From assembly GCA_964567995.1 (NCBI GenBank), contig CAZMOB010000005.1:26254-90253 (forward strand): 64,000 bases of DNA, in the 5' to 3' direction. Shown in pieces: positions 42,304 through 51,672 of the stretch. The DNA comes from JAGOTP01 sp964567995 (GTDB taxonomy: Bacteria; Patescibacteriota; Patescibacteriia; 2-12-FULL-60-25). Under the pieces are notes generated by a model. The model was not told where the DNA came from and made no database searches. It saw only the letters and a program-made list of their open reading frames with translations. Both the position numbers and the translations under genes were made by a program. Within the stretch, counting starts at the first letter, position 1. Every line of letters starts with the position of its first letter.

Positions 42304-43811
42304 ACGGGGCGAGATAATTTTCCTTCTTGCTTAGCAGTAAGCTCCGCATACGTGTTGCGGACTTTTTGAATAAAGGCCAGATCCTCCTTTCGATCGTCTT
42401 GTGTATAGACGGAATCGGCTCGCCGCTCAACGAAGTCTGCAAAGCGTTTGCGGAATCCTTGATCGGCATGCTCCGTGCCATCACGAAGAATCAAGAAAGA
42501 TTCTTTCTTGGAAAAGAGCTTCAAGATCAATCCAAGCAACGCCCCGTAGCTCGCCATCACGGACCACATGAAGCGATAATGATTCTTTTTATCCAGCTGA
42601 AGTGCTTTCCAGGTTCCAAGAATTGGCAAGAAAAACTTATCCATCTTCGAACCAATTCCTACACGGTACACCGTCACGTTATTCATGAACTCGACTGATT
42701 TTCGGCCAGGACCAAACTTACTTGTTACAACATGAAACTCCGTCTCTGGCATATCCTGCGCCAATTTCGCGAGCGCGAGTTCTGCCGGTCCAGAATCTGG
42801 ATGATACGTCACCGAAAACACCAAAACCTTGCTCTCTGGCAAACCGATCTTCTGATAATGCGCGATCATGTCATCTAGCAATTGATCGAGCGAACGCGTT
42901 GGTTTCCAGCCGAGCAATTGTTTCGCAAGCGTCGTATCTGGACGACGGAAAAGGGGCGCGTCATCAATCCGTTCAAACTCAATCTTGGACGTCGATTTGG
43001 TTTTTTCAACGATCTTTTTTGCGAGATCAAGCACCGTGATTTCTTCTTCACTCCCGATATTCACCGGTCCCGTCACATCTGGTGGCGTTTGCATCATGCG
43101 GAACAAGCCCTCTACTTGATCCTCAACATGCAAAAAACAACGCGTCTGCGACCCATTCCCATAAATACGAATTGGTCGCTGGGCCAGCGCGTTGTAAATA
43201 AATATTGATGGAATACGTCCATCCGTCATCTGCGTATGTGGACCAGCGGTATTAAAGATGCGGACAATCTTGATCTTTACGCCGAATTTGCGGTGGTAAT
43301 CCATGAAGAGCGTCTCCGCGATTCGCTTCCCTTCTTCATAGCACGCTCGAGCCGACAGCGTATTTGTCGTTCCAAGATCGGTTTCTTTGAACGGATGGCC
43401 CTTCATCTCGCCATAAATATCCGCCGACGAACACTGCAACACCACCGCATCGTTCTTCCGAGCCAACTCCAACACATTGATCACACCCAGCGTACAAGAC
43501 TTTACCGTATGCACCGGATCAACTTGCAACGAAATACACGAGACCGGACACGCCGCATTGAAGATCCAGTCGATTTTTTCCGTAATCTCAAGCGGTTCGA
43601 TAATATCCTGTTGAATGAACCGGAAATTCTTGTGAGACAAAACTGTTTGAATATTTTCCGTCGTTCGTGTCTTCATCAGGTTATCAACACAAATTACTCG
43701 GTGCCCCTCATTCAAAGCACGGGCGACGATCACCGAGCCCAAAGCCCCGGCTCCACCCGTTACGAGGATGGTTTTTTTATCCGCTGTTTTTGGGGAAAAA
43801 TTGCTTAACAT
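42300..43811 (-). CDS. UDP-glucuronate decarboxylase-like epimerase fused to half a GT4 domain
   Basis: A 503-residue fusion. Residues about 12-325 are an extended short-chain dehydrogenase/epimerase: TILVTGGAGALGSVIVARAL for NAD, VDNLMKTRTTENI, CSSADIYGE, and the catalytic Tyr-Lys in ARACYEEGKRIAE. ACYEEGKR and RIFNTAGPHTQMTDGR match UDP-glucuronate decarboxylase (UXS), which makes UDP-xylose. Residues about 330-503 look like the first Rossmann half of a GT4 glycosyltransferase (KVLVFSVTYHPDSGPAELALAKL to TVYRVGIGSKMDKFF), but the donor-binding half with E-x7-E is missing. It is the first gene of a ten-gene operon running to 31633. A scaffold or acceptor-binding role for the half-domain is an inference. 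Confidence 0.82.
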   Translation of the reverse strand: MLSNFSPKTADKKTILVTGGAGALGSVIVARALNEGHRVICVDNLMKTRTTENIQTVLSHKNFRFIQQDIIEPLEITEKIDWIFNAACPVSCISLQVDPVHTVKSCTLGVINVLELARKNDAVVLQCSSADIYGEMKGHPFKETDLGTTNTLSARACYEEGKRIAETLFMDYHRKFGVKIKIVRIFNTAGPHTQMTDGRIPSIFIYNALAQRPIRIYGNGSQTRCFLHVEDQVEGLFRMMQTPPDVTGPVNIGSEEEITVLDLAKKIVEKTKSTSKIEFERIDDAPLFRRPDTTLAKQLLGWKPTRSLDQLLDDMIAHYQKIGLPESKVLVFSVTYHPDSGPAELALAKLAQDMPETEFHVVTSKFGPGRKSVEFMNNVTVYRVGIGSKMDKFFLPILGTWKALQLDKKNHYRFMWSVMASYGALLGLILKLFSKKESFLILRDGTEHADQGFRKRFADFVERRADSVYTQDDRKEDLAFIQKVRNTYAELTAKQEGKLSRPV

Positions 43812-43927
43812 AGATCAAAAGACTGCTCTATTTGTAACATATCACGACACAAAATGCACGATTATTCAGTGACACTTAGAGGCATGGTAGCTTGTGATCT
43901 GAGTCATAAACCAAGTAGCATACCTCC

Positions 43928-45070
43928 GTGCCCCAACCCCACCTCGTTGTCGCGATTACCCAGGCTGTTCCCGGTGGAGCAACCAGTTTTGTGTTCGACT
44001 ATGCTTTTTGGCTTAAACAAAAGGGTTTTCGTGTCACCGTCTTGGCGGGCGAAGGTCAGTGGCTCTTTGAACGCTGTCAGACCGTCGGTATCCCCTGCCT
44101 GCGCGTCCCGTTCATGCAACGCGAAATTCGCCCCTGGCTTGATATTCCTGCCATTTTTTCGCTCGCTCACCTTTTGCGTGAACTGAAGCCAGACGTCATT
44201 CATCTGAACAGCAGCAAAATGGGCGTGATCGGCAGCCTGTCCGCTAAGCTCGCTCGCGTCCCACGAGTCGTCTATTGTATCGGCGGTTGGGCCTTTCTTG
44301 AGTCTATTTCCACCTGGAAAAAATGGGTGTACACGATCGCTGAACGCTGGACGGCTGGTTTGAAAGATCAGATTATTTGTTTGCATCCAGGTGATACACA
44401 AGCGGCCAAACAACGAGGCATTCATCCGCGTGAAGCCATCACCATCATTCCAAATGGCGTCGATCTACCAGCCCTCGATCGGACAAGACTGAGCCGCGCC
44501 GAGGCCCGACAGATCCTCGGCATCTCGCAAGATCGCTTTGTTTTTGGAACCATCGCCAACTTTTATCCTACCAAAGGCCTGCCAGCGTATCTGCAAGCGT
44601 CCGCGCCCATCGTAACCACTTCCCCCTCCGCGAGTCTCGTCCTAATCGGAGACGGTCTCGAACGGCCATCCATCGAACAAGCAATTCAAACGAATGGGCT
44701 GGCTTCACAGACCCTCCTAGCCGGATCACAGGAGCAAGCGCACCGTTTTTTGTCGGCCTTCGATGTGTTCGTTTTGCCTTCCAACAAAGAAGGGATGCCT
44801 TTTTCGACGCTCGAAGCCATGGCCGCCCGACTCCCCTGCATTGTGACCGATGTCGGCGCTCATCGTTGGATGCTGGAAGGAACAGGGTCCTGGATCGTTC
44901 CACCTCAAAACAAAGAAGCGCTCCAACAAGCTTTGCGAGAAGCGCTCAAACAACGCGGACAGCTCGTCGACATCGGACAAGCTAATCGCAACGTCATCGA
45001 ACAACGGTTTCCCCTTGAAACCACCTTCAAAGCTCACCTGAAGGCCTGCCTACCTCCAACCAGAATCTAA
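43928..45070 (+). CDS. Glycosyltransferase family 4
   Basis: A 380-residue GT4 enzyme. N-terminal HLVVAITQAVPGGATSFVFDYAFW, ELKPDVIHLNSSKMGVIGSL near 90, IIPNGVDL near 180, FGTIANFYPTKGLPAYLQAS near 210, and FVLPSNKEGMPFSTLEAMAARLPCIVTDVGA near 300-330 with the donor-site glutamates. The start codon is GTG at 43928. TAGCAT, 6 nt upstream, with TTGTGA 18 nt further back may be its promoter, again giving almost no leader. It is a single gene divergent from the glycan operon and ends at a strong terminator. Confidence 0.9.
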   Translation: MPQPHLVVAITQAVPGGATSFVFDYAFWLKQKGFRVTVLAGEGQWLFERCQTVGIPCLRVPFMQREIRPWLDIPAIFSLAHLLRELKPDVIHLNSSKMGVIGSLSAKLARVPRVVYCIGGWAFLESISTWKKWVYTIAERWTAGLKDQIICLHPGDTQAAKQRGIHPREAITIIPNGVDLPALDRTRLSRAEARQILGISQDRFVFGTIANFYPTKGLPAYLQASAPIVTTSPSASLVLIGDGLERPSIEQAIQTNGLASQTLLAGSQEQAHRFLSAFDVFVLPSNKEGMPFSTLEAMAARLPCIVTDVGAHRWMLEGTGSWIVPPQNKEALQQALREALKQRGQLVDIGQANRNVIEQRFPLETTFKAHLKACLPPTRI

Positions 45071-45103
45071 AACACCCAACGCCTATGAGCGTTGGGTGTT
45101 TTT
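45070..45103. terminator. Bidirectional terminator
   Basis: AAACACCCAACGC (45070-45082) pairs perfectly with GCGTTGGGTGTTT (45089-45101), with T runs on both strands. It separates the convergent glycosyltransferase and ligase genes. Confidence 0.9.
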
Positions 45104-45126
45104 ACCTGTGAGCGTTTCGTACGTTC

Positions 45127-47418
45127 TTAGCTCGCAGGAACCGTCTCCACTTGAATACCACTATTTTCCTCTTGAACTGGCGCCGTAGACACCGCCTGAC
45201 GAATCATTCCAACAATCTCAACCGGTAACGCTCGATAGAATTCCTCTAATAAGTCCGTATACCCAGCCGCCGTCAAACGTCGAGCGAAGTCCACATAGAA
45301 TCTGAGATACTCCGTGGTCGTTCCCCGTTTGGAATAGCGGTCGATCAAGAGTTTCAACATTCCTTTATCTTTAACGAGGAAAGCGGCTTCCGAAACGGCT
45401 GGTAGCTCTTGCATCGTCAGCGAATACGGGAAGGCAACCGTTTGTGAAAGGAAAATTTCTTTCGGTCCGTTCACCTCATCGCGCTTGCGGAACAAAAGCG
45501 AAATGCCATAGGCCAAGTGCGCCTGGCCGAGTTCCGGATCCTGTTCCATCGCTTTCTTTTCGTAGGCCAATGCCTCTTCCGGCTTGTTCTGACGATACGA
45601 GAAGTCAGCCAAGGCGAAGAATAATTGCTGACGACGCGGACTTGTTTCAACCGCTCGCTGATAGAGCTGTGCCGCCGTCTCTGCATCAGCTGGATAGAGG
45701 ACCGCGATCTCTTGATAGAACCGGGCAATCAAGAAGATCATATTCGTCGAACGCGGGTGACGCGCAAGCTCTTCTTGCGCCACTTTTTTAACGAGCGATA
45801 CCAATTCTTCTCGCTTGGCGAAGTTCTTTAATCCAGGATCCTGGGCCAAATCCGTTAGATTCTTTGACATCAAGTAGGCTTGTTCATCTAAATAGGGGGT
45901 TGGAATCGCATTCGCCTGTTTGAAGAGTTCAAGCGCGAGATCATACCGAATCGGACGCAACTGGAACGCGCTGTTCGCTTGAATCATGGTTCGAGACGCC
46001 TGAAATGGGAGCACGGAATAGCGCCAAACGATGCCTAACGCGATCAACTGCAGAATAACGAATGAAATGACAGGAAAGGCATGCGACTTTCCCTGAGCTG
46101 GAGCCGGTAACTCCTTCAATTCAGTCCCCGGCATCTGGAACCCATGAGAAGATACGCCCACGACCAAGGCAAACATCAGATAACTCATCGTAAAGGCTGC
46201 CGGATGATCGAACACGAAGACGTTTTGCACGAAATACGCGACTGGCAAACCAACCAGTAACGCAAAGGAGATCGAATCCAGTCGCCCATCGCGATAGGCC
46301 CGATAGAGCGACCAGAAGAGCGCTGCATAGACCCCCACAAACCCGACCAAACCCACCAACCCCGTCATCGCGAGCACATCCATGATGGTGTTGTGTGAAC
46401 GATCGAACCAAGTTTCGTATTGGCTATAGCGCAAAGAAGCCGGATTATACTTCAAATTGAAGAGGATATGGTAGCTGTCGAATCCCCAACCAACCAATGG
46501 GCGCTCTTTAAAGCCCTCCCACGCGATCCGCCACGCAATGAGACGAGGCTCTGGAATCACCGTAAACCCAGTCGTAATACGCTCAAAGGGAGAGTTCTTA
46601 ATAACCGTCGTATTCCGGAAGGCGAACAGAATTCCATATAGCACAAAGACCCCAGCTACGGCCGCAATGACGCCTCGCTTGATACGACGATCTTTCACCG
46701 TCAACCCCACCACCACCCCAACCACGAGCAAGCCCATTGCGAGCCCAACCAACCCACCACGTGACTGCGTCAAAAAGAAGGCGATCAATTGAAACAGGAT
46801 CGCACAAGCGTACATCGCCTTCGTTGAACGGGCAGAGGATTTCACAAGCAACCACAACGCGAAGAAGATGTTGAAGATCTGATACGAAGCCATGTAAATC
46901 GGGTTGTCCAACAATCCACCGATACGATCTGCCACTGGAAACAACAACAGTTTTGGAAATGGAATTTGTAGAATACTCACACACGCCATGATCACCGATA
47001 GAACGATTTCAAAATTCAGCAATCGGCGCCACTGCGGCCAGGTTTTGACCAACCCGGTTGCCATGAGGAACCAGGCCAAGAAGTGGAGCAACGTAAACAA
47101 GCCATTCATGCGCTCCTGATTCCCCCACCACGAACGGAGTGGATCAACGCTAAATAACGAGGAGAATCCAATGGCGACCAGATAGAATGCAATTGCCCCC
47201 ACCAGCACATGACGACGCGGACGAACGCTCGGTTCCATCCAAGCCAAGGCCAGATATGCCGGAAAGGTCAGACCGATCAAAATCTGCAAGAAGATCAATT
47301 TCGAGAAAACGAATGGGAAAATGACGACCGGAATAAAGATCAACGGCATCAGCAAACCGGCATAAATACCCAAGAAAGCGATGGCGCGTAACCAAAAAAC
47401 CATGGTTTTTCTATTCAT
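45127..47418 (-). CDS. O-antigen ligase/PglL-like protein with C-terminal TPR region
   Basis: A 763-residue membrane protein. The N-terminal ~420 residues contain about ten to eleven hydrophobic helices and the Wzy_C-type region, with the periplasmic loop GWGFDSYHILFNLKYNPASL and YETWFDRSHNTIMDVLAMTGLVG (Arg/His typical of ligases). The soluble C-terminal ~300 residues include helical repeats like TPRs: YQRAVETSPRRQQLFFALADFSYRQNKPEEALAYEKKAME, where A-x-x-Y pairs recur. Such ligases move lipid-linked glycans to lipid A, protein or other acceptors; long-tailed ones include protein O-oligosaccharyltransferases. It lies directly downstream of the S-layer gene on the same strand, after a terminator, so the S-layer protein is a candidate acceptor. 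ATG 47418 is preferred over in-frame 47490, which overlaps the terminator. Confidence 0.82.
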   Translation of the reverse strand: MNRKTMVFWLRAIAFLGIYAGLLMPLIFIPVVIFPFVFSKLIFLQILIGLTFPAYLALAWMEPSVRPRRHVLVGAIAFYLVAIGFSSLFSVDPLRSWWGNQERMNGLFTLLHFLAWFLMATGLVKTWPQWRRLLNFEIVLSVIMACVSILQIPFPKLLLFPVADRIGGLLDNPIYMASYQIFNIFFALWLLVKSSARSTKAMYACAILFQLIAFFLTQSRGGLVGLAMGLLVVGVVVGLTVKDRRIKRGVIAAVAGVFVLYGILFAFRNTTVIKNSPFERITTGFTVIPEPRLIAWRIAWEGFKERPLVGWGFDSYHILFNLKYNPASLRYSQYETWFDRSHNTIMDVLAMTGLVGLVGFVGVYAALFWSLYRAYRDGRLDSISFALLVGLPVAYFVQNVFVFDHPAAFTMSYLMFALVVGVSSHGFQMPGTELKELPAPAQGKSHAFPVISFVILQLIALGIVWRYSVLPFQASRTMIQANSAFQLRPIRYDLALELFKQANAIPTPYLDEQAYLMSKNLTDLAQDPGLKNFAKREELVSLVKKVAQEELARHPRSTNMIFLIARFYQEIAVLYPADAETAAQLYQRAVETSPRRQQLFFALADFSYRQNKPEEALAYEKKAMEQDPELGQAHLAYGISLLFRKRDEVNGPKEIFLSQTVAFPYSLTMQELPAVSEAAFLVKDKGMLKLLIDRYSKRGTTTEYLRFYVDFARRLTAAGYTDLLEEFYRALPVEIVGMIRQAVSTAPVQEENSGIQVETVPAS

Positions 47419-47455
47419 AGATAGTCCAAACGGTAACATATGAGACGGCAAAACA

Positions 47456-47483
47456 AAAACTCCCCTTGCGGGGAGTTTTTGTT
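47456..47483 (-). terminator. Terminator after the S-layer gene
   Basis: AAACTCCCC and GGGGAGTTT form a 9-bp stem with loop GCAA/TTGC, followed by TTTGTTTT on the minus strand. It ends the S-layer transcript 16 nt after the stop codon. Confidence 0.9.
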
Positions 47484-47498
47484 TCAACAAGCTAGAGA

Positions 47499-50400
47499 TT
47501 AGCTGTTGCGGCTCACCTGCGTGGAACCGGTGACGTCCTGCAAGTACAGGTCGTCGGTCCAGTCACCCGAGGAGTTGGTACCACCGGCTGAGTCGGAGAC
47601 ATCCGACCAGACGAACGTACCAGCGATCACACCCGTACCGTTCAACGAGGAAGCGATGTTTGGGGCAGACAAGCTCACACCTGTACCAGCCAATGTGGTG
47701 GTAGCAGTCGTGAGGTAACCCGTGTAAACAAGGCCACTCGACTGAGTCGTGAACGAGGTGCTCACAACGTCACCAGAGACCGAGCCCACCACGTTATCCG
47801 CGCGGAGAGCGTAAGGCTGGTTGGAACCAGCGTCGATCACTTCTGGGTTCGTGAAGGAGACCACGACGTAGGTCGTCGTAGGAGCCGTCAAGGAACCTGT
47901 CTTCAGAGAACCACCCGTCGAAGCATTCACGACATCGTAGTCGTTCGTGTTCATTGGGATGTTGCCCTTCAAGACAGTGAAGTTGCTCAAGACCAAGCTG
48001 GAAACAGCACTGGTCGAGGTCGAAGCAGCCACACGGAAGGTGACCTTCTTCAAAGCGACTGGGCCAAGGGCATCAGCCTGAACATTGAAGCGGTACAACT
48101 CTGGTTGGCTACCTGGAACCAAGCTCTGCGATACAGCCACGCGGCTGATCGTTGGCTTCGTCGCGCGAACGACGAAACGGTTGCCGAACAAACCTTGACC
48201 CAAGATTGTAGCAGTGGTTGTCGCGATGTAAACGCGTTCACCAGAAGCCTGACCCGTTACGCGTACGTTGAATTTCTCAGCGTAAGCCGTGTCGTATTCT
48301 GGATCAGTCACGTTGTTCGAAGCGATACCCATGCTGATGACTCCACCAGTGCGGGCAGAGATGTCAGTCACACCAACGGAAGAGCTGGCCACAAGTGGGG
48401 CAAGCTTCGCCATCAGCTGAATAACAACGCTTCCGTCCTTAGGAACCACGATTGGGCTGGTAAGCTGGATGTCTTTCGACGAGCTTGCCACACCTGACAA
48501 ACGGCTAGATCCACGCACAGCACCAGCGACAGCAACACCGACTTCACTGAACATGACGTTCAAACCGGTCGTCGTAGCGATGAGACGGTCGATCACCATG
48601 TCTTCGTATTGAGCTGTGACGCGATACTGAGCGAGACGCTGCCAGCTGTCATTCATCATGCCTGGGCGGCCGGCCACCAAGATGGTCGACTGTGGCATGT
48701 TGTCTGAGTTCAAGGCGACCGTACCAGCGCTCTGAACAGTCATGACGACTGTGGATGGAACGTTGGCTGGGCTCGCTGAACTCAAGTTGTTTGTAGCGGT
48801 GTTGCTAACAGTGATGGTGTTAGCGTCCTGATCCTGAGCCGTGACGGAGGTCACACCAACCGCAAAGCGGTCGCTGCTACCCGTAATCACGGAGTCAGCC
48901 GTACACTTGACCGTCAACACAGCTGTGGAACCACGAGCCACCGTCCAGTTAAGGTTGGTGAACGTCATGAGACCGCTGGAATCTGGCACACGAGACTGAC
49001 CGACTTGGGTCGTACCGTTGTAGAGAGAACAAGCCGTTACAACACCTACGAAGTTAGCCGTGCTGTATGTACCAGGTGTAACTGGGTCAGCCGAACCAAC
49101 AACTGTAACAGCCGTGACCAAGGAGTCACTCTGACCACCAGCCGTGAAGTTTACTCCAAGGGATGGGATATCCGCCTGGCGCTTCACGACGTTGGTGGAA
49201 GCTGGGGTACCAGCAATGGCAACCGCCAAGCTTCCGGCCTGAACCGTCATTTCGTTTCCGGTAATGACGGAGTTAGGCACGATATCAGAGAGCGCAACCT
49301 GTTCGTTCGTATCGATGACACGAACATCACCGGTCTGGAAGGCATTCAACGACGCACGGTATTTCTTGCCGACGAAGTCGGTGTTGTCCGTGTTGTAGAG
49401 ATCAGCGACAACTTCGAAGTTGCGCGTCTGGCCAGCGTTGATGTAGACCGAGTTGTTGAAGACGAAGGTCGATGTAGCTGCACCTGGGGTCGTCGCGCCG
49501 GAAGCCGACGTTGGACCTTGGAGCACCTGACCGTTCGACATATCGCGGACACGGACGTTACGGATGTAATCGTTCGTACCGGACGTTACGAGACCACCGT
49601 TCGTCGAACCAACAGAGAGACGCAAGTTGCGGATCTCGAGGTTCGAGCTCTGGGAGGTCATTGCGAAACGCATCAAGACAACGTTGTTCTGACCCTTTGC
49701 GACGTTGGCCGTACTTGGACCATTGTACGCAATCGTCAACTGGCCACCCTGGGTGGTGACAGTGATGAAGCTAGAATCAACACCATCGAAGTTTCCATTG
49801 CTGGAAGTACAACCACTTGTGGAGGTACCGCTACAGACAAGCACACCGGATCCGTAGACACGGTCGATGGCCATGACGTCAGCAGAGTATTCGATGTAGG
49901 TCTTGATCGTATTGTTCGATCGACCCGTGACATCAGCCTTCAAAGAGAAGACGCGCGTCACTCCGTTTGGAATGTCGTAGCCTTCACCTGTGAAGTTCAA
50001 CACGATCTGGTTGTTCGAACCGATACCAGCAGCTTCGGCGACAAGCGTCGAACCTTGGTAGAGTTTGAAGTTCTTAAGATCGGTGTTTGGCGTGTTTCCA
50101 GCTTGGTACAAGGTCACGCGGCGGACGCGAACATCGTTCGTGTTAGCCGTGAGTTTGAAGTTGGAGATTTCAGCCTGCACAGCGCCCACATTTGGGTTAG
50201 CTGGCTGGGTGCCCTTCTGAACGTCCAAACGAGCAGCGCTCGCTGTACCGATCACGAAGGCGTTACCACGAAGTGGGAACGAGCCGCTAATCGTTACAGC
50301 TGGAGTCGTCGTGGACGATCCGGCAACGATCACGGAAGCAGCATCCATAAGTTCGAAGGAGTGCTCACCACCAGAAGTGATGGAACCCTTCACGTCACCA

Positions 50401-51422
50401 ACCAAGACGAGGGACCACGTCTGACCCGCTGGAACGGTCCAGTTCAAACCGTTGAAGTCAACAGTCTGGGTAACAGAGTTGATCGTGCGGCCCGTCGTGA
50501 GACGTGTGCCGTTCGCGTCGTAGAGGTAAACGTTGGAGAAGTCGTTGACTGCACCGACACCGACGCGGTGAACGCGAAGGCCCGTAATGCGGACATCAGC
50601 GGAACCGGCCGTGAAGTTGAACTTCGCGAGCTGGCTGCCGGAGCTCCCTTGAGGAAGCGTGGCGCGCGCTGGTGTGTCAGAAGCCAAGGCAACCATGAGG
50701 TTACCCGAGACTGGGGTGACGGAACCGCTGCGATAAATCGCATCGGACATCATGGCTTCGCGAGCAGTGACGTCACTGCCAGCTGGGTACATGATGGTTG
50801 TCTGAATGACGTTGGCGGCGTTGTACCAGTTCGCAGCAAACGCTGAGTCTGGGTTGAACTTGCGTTTCATGCCACCCATGACAACGTAACGAGCTGGGTC
50901 ACCGGCGTACGACACGAGCGTGCCGTCTGGGTGAACAGCCGTCGAGAGGGAAGGACCAGTCGTGTAGTTCGTGAAGTAGGAATCTGGAACGTCGACAACG
51001 CGGCGGGCCCAAGCTGAGCCGTAGAGCGAAGTAGCGATTGATTCAGATTCGATCCAGCGAAGCACACCACCTGGAGCAATTGCGTACACCTTTGGATCCG
51101 TCGTGATCTTTACAAGCTTGGTGCCTGGGCGGATCGTGAGGTTTCCTCCGAGTGAAACTGCAGCCAATTCTGCATCCGTAATGGTCTTAACGGACGAGAA
51201 ATCTGGGAACCACGAAAAGAACGTGGCTTCATTTGGGAACACATAGCGCTTCATGTCGGAGGCGTAGTAATACACCGTCGGACCGGAAGCTTTGATGAGG
51301 TCACCCGAGATGAGGGTGGCAGCGGACGCGCCGTGTGGCAACGCAAGCATACCAGTACCTACCGTCGAGAGAACCGTCGTCAACGAGACGAAGCTCGAGA
51401 GGATTCTTTTTGCAAGACTCAT
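47499..51422 (-). CDS. S-layer-like surface protein
   Basis: A 1,307-residue protein with a signal peptide (MSLAKRILSSFVSLTTVLS to ASA, about residues 1-34). After it come three copies of a module seen in CPR surface proteins: YYYASDMKRYVFPNEATFFS near 51, KVYAIAPGGVLRWIESESIA near 110, and YVVMGGMKRKFNPDSAF near 180. The rest is Thr/Ser/Val/Gly-rich with repeated beta-sandwich-like strands (for example VRVRRVTLYQAGNTPNTDL), few charged residues and almost no Cys. This composition and size fit a self-assembling wall protein, probably the main envelope layer. It has a 250-nt hairpin-rich leader and follows an ECF sigma/DUF5667 pair. Many Ser/Thr offer sites for O-glycans made by neighbouring genes. 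Confidence 0.85.
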   Translation of the reverse strand: MSLAKRILSSFVSLTTVLSTVGTGMLALPHGASAATLISGDLIKASGPTVYYYASDMKRYVFPNEATFFSWFPDFSSVKTITDAELAAVSLGGNLTIRPGTKLVKITTDPKVYAIAPGGVLRWIESESIATSLYGSAWARRVVDVPDSYFTNYTTGPSLSTAVHPDGTLVSYAGDPARYVVMGGMKRKFNPDSAFAANWYNAANVIQTTIMYPAGSDVTAREAMMSDAIYRSGSVTPVSGNLMVALASDTPARATLPQGSSGSQLAKFNFTAGSADVRITGLRVHRVGVGAVNDFSNVYLYDANGTRLTTGRTINSVTQTVDFNGLNWTVPAGQTWSLVLVGDVKGSITSGGEHSFELMDAASVIVAGSSTTTPAVTISGSFPLRGNAFVIGTASAARLDVQKGTQPANPNVGAVQAEISNFKLTANTNDVRVRRVTLYQAGNTPNTDLKNFKLYQGSTLVAEAAGIGSNNQIVLNFTGEGYDIPNGVTRVFSLKADVTGRSNNTIKTYIEYSADVMAIDRVYGSGVLVCSGTSTSGCTSSNGNFDGVDSSFITVTTQGGQLTIAYNGPSTANVAKGQNNVVLMRFAMTSQSSNLEIRNLRLSVGSTNGGLVTSGTNDYIRNVRVRDMSNGQVLQGPTSASGATTPGAATSTFVFNNSVYINAGQTRNFEVVADLYNTDNTDFVGKKYRASLNAFQTGDVRVIDTNEQVALSDIVPNSVITGNEMTVQAGSLAVAIAGTPASTNVVKRQADIPSLGVNFTAGGQSDSLVTAVTVVGSADPVTPGTYSTANFVGVVTACSLYNGTTQVGQSRVPDSSGLMTFTNLNWTVARGSTAVLTVKCTADSVITGSSDRFAVGVTSVTAQDQDANTITVSNTATNNLSSASPANVPSTVVMTVQSAGTVALNSDNMPQSTILVAGRPGMMNDSWQRLAQYRVTAQYEDMVIDRLIATTTGLNVMFSEVGVAVAGAVRGSSRLSGVASSSKDIQLTSPIVVPKDGSVVIQLMAKLAPLVASSSVGVTDISARTGGVISMGIASNNVTDPEYDTAYAEKFNVRVTGQASGERVYIATTTATILGQGLFGNRFVVRATKPTISRVAVSQSLVPGSQPELYRFNVQADALGPVALKKVTFRVAASTSTSAVSSLVLSNFTVLKGNIPMNTNDYDVVNASTGGSLKTGSLTAPTTTYVVVSFTNPEVIDAGSNQPYALRADNVVGSVSGDVVSTSFTTQSSGLVYTGYLTTATTTLAGTGVSLSAPNIASSLNGTGVIAGTFVWSDVSDSAGGTNSSGDWTDDLYLQDVTGSTQVSRNS

Positions 51423-51672
51423 ATGACCTGTTGGTCTTCGAGAAGCCGGATTTTCTTTGAGACAAAGAAAATGCCGGTAAAAGAAATGTCTGAGTAAGGG
51501 GCGTGGAACCTCTAACGGACGTTAGAGATCGACCTTTATGAACCACGCGTTGAATGAAAGGTGACAGGCCGGGATAAGGGAGTGAGCCCTGCACCCGCTC
51601 CGATCGGCATCCGTTCGGATGTAGATCGGAGCGGAAGGAGATCTGTGAAAGATCTCGGACCGCGGCGACAGG
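51423..51672 (-). promoter_or_regulatory. Hairpin-rich leader of the S-layer gene
   Basis: Between the DUF5667 stop and the S-layer ATG are five inverted repeats. They are GACC/GGTC (51425-51436); ATTTTCTTTG/CAAAGAAAAT with outer CCGG arms (51446-51476); CTCTAAC/GTTAGAG (51510-51527) inside GCGTGG/CCACGC (51501-51548); CGCTCCGATC/GATCGGAGCG (51596-51633); and GAGATCT/AGATCTC (51638-51656). None has a T run, so they look like mRNA-stability or regulatory structures rather than terminators. No clear promoter is seen. Confidence 0.65.

Noticed and set aside
49005..50846. 613-residue plus-strand open frame inside the S-layer gene
   Set aside because: It mirrors the Thr/Val/Ala-rich codons of the S-layer gene and has no start signal or recognisable motif.
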